This document shows positions 58,837 through 64,000 of a stretch of 64,000 nucleotides of DNA, piece after piece. Origin of the DNA: Leucosporidium creatinivorum (taxonomy: Eukaryota > Basidiomycota > Microbotryomycetes > Leucosporidiales > Leucosporidiaceae); assembly GCA_001600635.1 (NCBI GenBank), contig BCKL01000016.1, forward strand, positions 548,449 to 612,448, read 5' to 3'. The notes beneath the pieces were generated by a model. That model was not told where the DNA came from, made no database searches, and saw only the letters and a list, made by a program, of their open reading frames with translations. A program made the translations under genes and the position numbers. The number at the start of each line of letters is the position of its first letter. Positions within the stretch are counted from its first letter, which is position 1.

Positions 58837-60999
58837 ATGCGCGGCTCCCGTTCGGCCTTCGCGAGCGCACTCACCCTCGTCTCCGCCGCTTCGCACTCGT
58901 CCTTCCGTCGCGAGCGCCGTGAGCCCGCGGGAATCACCAATAAATATACTTCTCTTACCGAGCAGTATGCTACGCAGACCCTCTCCTCCGACTACCTCGT
59001 GAATTCTCTCATTCCGTTTCGGCGGCTCGCCGAGCGAGAACACGGACATTGACCTCTCTCTTCACGTGTTGCAGCTGAGTCTGAACCTCTGGGGCATGTA
59101 CTCTGGTAGTGGCTCGCAAACCGCTGTCGCGACCTCTGTCAGCGGTGATTCCGTCGCCTGGGAGTGAGTCCCGTGCCCTCTGTTCTCATCGCCGAACCCT
59201 TCGCTGACCTACCGCTCGCGTTCTTCCCCCCAGGACCACCTGGTCATGGTCTGGAGGAGAAAACTCTGTCAAGAGCTATGCCAACGTCGGACTCACTAGC
59301 GGTGCGTCTTACTTTTCCCTCCGTCTTAACGCAGCCGACCGCTCCATCGCCGAGCTCTCGTTGCCGACTGTCTCGCGATTCGCAAGTCGCCCACCTCGCT
59401 CGAGCGCATGTAGCTGACGCAATCATACTCTCTCCTACTGCTCAGGCCTCGGTCGGGTCACCCTCGCCCAGGTCTCGTCGATTCCCACCACCTGGGACTG
59501 GAAAGCCTCTGGAGGCGTTGCGTCATCAAGCAGCGATGTTTCCTACGACGCCTGGCTCTCTCCCAGCCCGGGAACCACTTGGGCCGACAGCTCAAGCTCC
59601 GTTGAGCTCATGGTCTGGCTCGCGGGATACGGACCTTGCACGCCGGCGGGCAGCAAGGTCGGCACCGTCACCATTGCTGGATTGCAGTGGACTTACTGGA
59701 AGGGAACCGTTCAGACCTGGGCTAGTGAGTCTTTCCTACCCTGCTACCCGAGCTGAGCGGAGTTCGACTCCAACCTACAAGTCGCTGACCCAGCTTCGGC
59801 GACCGGTTAGTCTACTCTTTCGTCGCTCCTTCTCCCATCACCAACTACAAGGGTGATCTATACGATTTCTTCGGTACGTATCTGCCTGCTCGAGGTCTTC
59901 CGGTCTTCCGGCATTGAGCTGTTTCAGCGCTGACTGCCTGTTGCCTTCTCGGCGCCCAGCCTACCTCATCAAGAACGAGGGCCTCTCCACCTCGCAGTAC
60001 CTCACCACCGTCCAAGCTGGAACCGAGCCCTTTGTCGGCACCGACGTCACCCTTACGACCAAAGCTTACACCGCGAAGGTCATCGCCGGCGGCAAGGCCA
60101 TCTCATCGTTCTCGGCTTCCTCCCTCTCGTCGACTACCAGCAAGGCTCCCTCCTCTTCTACCACCACCAAAGCTCGCACCGCTACCACCATCAAGTCTCC
60201 CTCCACGACCACTGTTACCGGCGCTTCGACCTCCGTTTCGGCGCCGAGCACCTCGGCCGGAGCTTGCGGCTCGGCCTATTCGCAGTGCGGGGCAAGGGCT
60301 TCTCGGCTTCGAGCTGTTGTACGTTCTATACATGTCTTTACCCATCTGAGAAGCGATCTGACGCCCTTCAGAGCCGAAGCTGACCCTTCTTTCTTCGCCG
60401 AACTATTTGCAGGCGCGTCCGGATTCGCTTGCCAGGTCAGCAACGATTACTACTCGCAATGCCGCCCAGCTTCGGAGGCTTCGGGCTCTTCTCCCAACGT
60501 CGTCGCGAGTAAGAGCAGGCCCGTTCTGGTCGTCTCGCCCTCGGTCAGTCTTCGCTCGCTCTCAACCGCCGAGCTCGAGCTGACCCTTCTCATCACAGTC
60601 CAAAACCTCCACTCCCACCTTTTCGACTCCTTCTTCTTCGCCCTCCCCTGCTGGCTCAGGCTCAGGCTCAGGCTCCAATCTCCAGTCCTTCTCCGGTGCC
60701 CTCCACGATACCTCGGCGCCCGCCGTCTCGGAAGGAGGACGAGGCTACCTTCTCGGCGACGTGACCGACGGATTGAGCTTCGACACACTTGCCGAGGCGC
60801 TTACGAGGAGCTGCGACATCCAGCACAACGCTTGCGCCGACGCCTTCAACTCTTCGCCCAACGGCGAGGCGACCTTCACTACCGCTGATTGCGACTCGCA
60901 GGTGCGCCCAGCTGGTATCTTGGACCTCTATCATCCCGAAGGTAGTAAATAACCTTCTGCGCCCCCCTGCAGACCACGCAATGCCATGCCTTGATCTAG
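58837..60999 (+). CDS. GH12 endoglucanase/xyloglucanase with CBM1 and Cys-rich C-terminal module
   Basis: The secreted enzyme starts with a signal peptide (MRGSRSAFASALTLVSAASH). The GH12 fold reads SSDYLLSLNLWGMYSGSGSQ, WSWSGGENSVKSYANV, then SVELMVWLAGYG with the nucleophile Glu expected in ELM, and FFAYLIKNEGLSTSQYLTT with the second Glu near its end. A Ser/Thr linker leads to a CBM1 cellulose-binding module (CGSAYSQCG then SGFACQVSNDYYSQC). After a Gly-Ser linker comes a module with RSCDIQHNACADAFNSS and TADCDSQ, common at the C end of secreted fungal proteins. Within CBM1 the frame changes by one base at the G4 run 60289-60292, so the gene is either damaged there or the draft lost a G. 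About nine exons. Confidence 0.82.
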
Positions 61000-61307
61000 A
61001 GAGCCACCTCTCCGACGCGGACTCGGGACTGGCTCCCTATCTCCCTCCTCAAGAGCAGCCTTGAATGGCTCGTCGCCTTCCTCATATATCTGATGCAACT
61101 CTGGTAGCTAGCATTTTTAGCTTGCAAGCACAGTGAGAGGAATGCAGAGCGTGTCTGTCTCGAGGTCGGCCTCGCCGAGCAGCGCCGAGGTAAGATTCGC
61201 GAAAGAAGAAGGTGATCCATCGCCCAAGAAGAAAGGCTATGCATGTAGTACGTTACAGAACACTATTTTGAGTGATACAACAGGAGAAGAGAAGCTAAGC
61301 TAAGCCT
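61000..61307. other. Intergenic, convergent 3' ends
   Basis: This holds the 3' ends of the GH12 gene and the seven-helix gene. Nothing else was recognised. Confidence 0.5.
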
Positions 61308-62931
61308 TCATAGGCGGTCCTTCTCCGGATCCAAGCCCTGCTCCAGCGTCGCCGAGACCCCCGTCGAGCCCTCTTCCTCCATCATATAATCCGATCGCGA
61401 CGGAGGAGGAAGGTGCATCATGAAAGATGGCAAGGCATCCGATGCTAGAGGGCTAGTGGGAACGCCCGGACGTTCTTCACCCTCTTCGCGCGCGTTGAGG
61501 GCGTAGAGGGTGCAGACGACAGCGGTGGGAAGGTACATGTTGAAGAAGAAGAAGTGCTATTGAGGCAGAGGCAGAGAAGAGTTCCGGTCAGCCACACAAG
61601 TCGCTACAGCCTGTGTCCTTCGCTGTGCACTCACTTCAAAGTTCGGCGTTTGGCGTGTGAAGAAACACGACGACACGGCCCCGCCGATGCTGGGTAGCAA
61701 AGAGAAGAGTGAGGTTTTTAGAGTAGCTTGGTACCAATGAAGAAGGCGATCATGGGATCTGCACAAGCGCGGAAAGGGGTGAGCGAAAGCTGAGCACTGC
61801 GCCGAAACCAAACCCCCCCTTGACAGCGCTCTAGAGACTCACGGTCGCATGACGATGGACCGAGCATGAGCTAGCTGTCTCATGAGCACCACTGCTGGGG
61901 CACCAATGAGGAAGAAGACGAGCTGTGAGATTGTAAAGGTCAGCGCGGATGCTCGGCGACACTCCTGGCGCCGGCCACTGAATGCTTGAGCAGTGCCATC
62001 GCTTCGACTCGAAACGAAACTCACCCAGTTTAGCGTGCACTCAAGACTCGAGCTTTCGTAGGACCAGGGCTCGCCCTTCGTGACCACGTCCCGGACGATG
62101 AGGCCATGGCTGCCAACGAAGATGATGGATGTGACGACCAGCCAGAGGACACCAGCCCACTTAAAGGCTTGTGAAGTGGTAGCCTGACTGATCAGGAAAT
62201 GGTCAGCTCCACTTCTCGATACACAAATCGCTCGGCGCTCACCTTCGTCGCCCTCCACAGGAAGAAAGGCTCGGCGACGCCTGCCACCCCGCACATGAGC
62301 ACTCGATTGGTGAAGTAGAGCCACGAGTAGGCGATGAGGATGTTATTGATGCTTTTGTCTGCTGAACGAGCGAGGACGATGGTTTGCTGAGGCAGAGGTT
62401 GAGATCAGCGCCGAGCGCGAAGAGGGTAAGGAAAGCGCGACTCACTGCGATGAGCACGAGGGTGTAGCTGGCGGCGGAAACAAGAGTCGTGGTGACGAGA
62501 GCAGTGTATATGAGACGATCCGCTCCCCAGAACCGCCGAAAGTAGCGAACGGCATGCAGGGCTGCGATGGCCTGCGAAGGGGAATCGGGAAGGAGGAAGG
62601 AAGAGCACGGCAGGGATCAGGTGACGCTCTGAGTATCTCGATCGAATGCACTCACCATCCCCACCAGCACCACCGCCAACGACGCATACTGGACATGCAG
62701 AACCCTCAGAAACAGCGAGCGCGCCTCCTCTGGCGAGAGGGAAGGGTCAAGCATAGCTCCACTTCGAGGCAGCTGCTGCTTGATGCCAGCAGCGGCCTTG
62801 CAGAACAGCGAGCAGATAGAGGCGAGGGAAGCGTAGGAGAGAAAGAGCAACCCGCACTTCTGCGCTTCCAAGAGTTGGAACCCGAGGCCGAGATCGAAGC
62901 TCGAGAGGCGAGAAGGAGGTGCTCCGAACAT
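61308..62931 (-). CDS. Seven-helix membrane protein of unknown family
   Basis: I do not recognise the family. Spliced from about seven exons, the protein has seven hydrophobic segments: LLFLSYASLASICSLFC, QYASLAVVLVGMAIAALHAV, LIYTALVTTTLVSAASYTLV, ILIAYSWLYFTNRVLMCGVA, GVLWLVVTSIIFVGSHGLIV, LVFFLIGAPAVVLM and FFFFNMYLPTAVVCTLYAL. Loops are short and the C-terminal tail of about 60 residues is Pro/Glu-rich and hydrophilic. The layout resembles a receptor or the many orphan seven-helix proteins of basidiomycetes, but no family motif was seen. The exon around 61740-61770 is short and its phase is less certain than the rest. ATG 62931 is the first in frame. Confidence 0.6.
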
Positions 62932-63194
62932 GCTCCGAAGCTGTACGCCAGTCGTTCTGCCGCTGTAGATGGTCGTGCTGATCTGATCGTGAAGAGTGTA
63001 GACGTGAACGAGCGAGCACCACTTCAGATCTCTGGGCCGAGTTGCTCCCGCCGAAGCTCAGTCGCGGAGCTGAGGGGGTGTCGAGAGAAGGTATCGAGTT
63101 GTAAATGTCTGTGGTAATGTTACGAAAAGTAAAGCGGGGGGTAGTATCGTCCCTAAAGCACAAGCACAGGCGGAGGAGGCAAGCCGAATCGAGC

Positions 63195-64000
63195 CTACGC
63201 CGAGCCATCGAACGACGTCCTTCCGCCCTCCTTCTGCACGACAGCGTCACAAGCGCCGTCTTCCTGTCCATTTCCACGTCCCACCATCGCCTCATGCCTT
63301 CCGACAGCCTCCTGCTCAAACGCCGGCGCCAACTCCGAAGCCCCACTCGCCTCTCCATCGTCCTCCAGCGCTCCCCCGCCCATGATCAACTTCAGCGCTC
63401 CTCCACCGACAGGCGTGACCGGCATCGTAGCTGCTCCGAAGAACGGGAAGGCGAGGGCGGGACTGGTCGGCGAAGCTCCGGGAGTGTGCGAAGGGAGGAA
63501 AGCTGCGGCGGTGGCGGCGTGGCGATGGAAGGGATTGCGAGTGAGGGCGCGGGAGGGTGGGGAGTCTACATATAGCGAGTAGGAGGCGGTAGAGAGGTCA
63601 GCTTTGCCTGATCGCCCAACGCCGAAGCCGAGCAGCTCAACTCACAGAGCAAGCCGGGCACCTCGGGAGAGCCAGCACGAATCAAAGCGATGGAGGAACT
63701 CCTCCTTCTATGCGCATTGCCGTAATTTGAGCTCGAATTCCTACTGAGGCCGTTCCCATTGCGCGAAGCCGACCTCGAAGGCGGGAGGAGGATGGGCGGT
63801 GGGCTCGCGCGCATGCCTTCGGGCGAGGAGAGAATAGAGAGGAGCTCTTCGAGTGCCGAGTAGTCGTGGAGGCTCTCTCCTCCGCTGCTTGGGCTGCTCA
63901 GGACGAGCGACGAGGGAGAAGGCGGCGCAGAGGCGATGGAGGAAGGGGAAGAGGTGCGGCGAGGGTGCTTGGAGGAGGAACGCTTGCGATGAATGGTGCT
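63195..64000 (-). CDS. Low-complexity Ser/Pro-rich protein, C-terminal part (5' end outside window)
   Basis: The frame is open to the right edge, so the start lies beyond it. Visible residues are Ser/Pro-rich with basic patches (IHRKRSSSKHPRRTSS), one leucine-rich helix (LHDYSALEELLSILSS) and a Gly-rich tail (PVTPVGGGALKLIMGGG). One intron with an AGCTGACC branch site (about 63568-63643) restores frame, giving PGLLYSPPSRALTRNPFHRH. The end reads KEGGRTSFDGSA. No known domain was recognised; the short helix and basic patches would fit a regulator, but that is a guess. Confidence 0.55.

Overview
The window looks like nuclear DNA of a basidiomycete yeast or dimorphic fungus, most likely a red-yeast relative (Pucciniomycotina, Microbotryomycetes). 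This rests on GC-rich, densely packed genes cut by many short introns with GTGAGT-type donors, a CTGAC branch site and CAG acceptors, and on the gene content: MCM4, Rieske protein, IWS1, a SWI1-type ARID protein, SFT2, a GHITM-like protein, and plant-polymer enzymes such as a GH12 with a CBM1. The genus is an inference. No tRNA, rRNA, transposon, virus-like element or CRISPR array was recognised.

Layout. 1-7.2 kb: 3' end of an SUZ-domain protein, then mitochondrial ribosomal protein mL49/IMG2, the Golgi membrane protein SFT2 and a MATH-like/BTB protein on the minus strand. 8.2-14.1 kb: the Rieske subunit of complex III, the first copy of an unrecognised multi-pass membrane family, and an FBXO21-like F-box protein. 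14.3-17.3 kb: a membrane-anchored GH5 exo-1,3-glucanase. 17.9-21.6 kb: three more members of the membrane family, the last two clear tandem duplicates. 22-32 kb: MCM4, a GDSL/CE16-type esterase, 3-hydroxyisobutyrate dehydrogenase and a C2H2 zinc-finger protein. 32.9-49.3 kb: an F-box-like protein, a DUF4385 protein, IWS1, a HAD hydrolase, a second F-box/LRR-like protein, the SWI1-like ARID protein, a ZTA1-type quinone reductase and a Ser-rich protein. 49.7-58.1 kb: four minus-strand genes (PLAC8, carnitine acetyltransferase, NmrA-like, GHITM-like). 58.8-64 kb: GH12-CBM1 cellulase, an orphan seven-helix protein and the C-terminal part of a low-complexity protein.

Most genes are unrelated housekeeping functions; there is no evident biosynthetic cluster. 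Several act in mitochondria (IMG2, RIP1, HIBADH, carnitine acetyltransferase, GHITM-like and probably ZTA1 and NmrA). Three secreted or membrane-bound carbohydrate enzymes fit life on plant material. Four genes look like ubiquitin-ligase adaptors.

The best candidate for something undescribed is the four-member membrane family at 10.2-21.6 kb. Its members share a TV-x-x-R motif, a W/S-V-x-LH-x-(W/L)-S/T core, a Y-x-(I/L)-D-(H/N) helix and a charged C-terminal helix. The two outlying copies cannot be read in one frame; because a zinc-finger gene and the GH12 gene show the same kind of one-base loss, draft-sequence error must be excluded before calling them pseudogenes.
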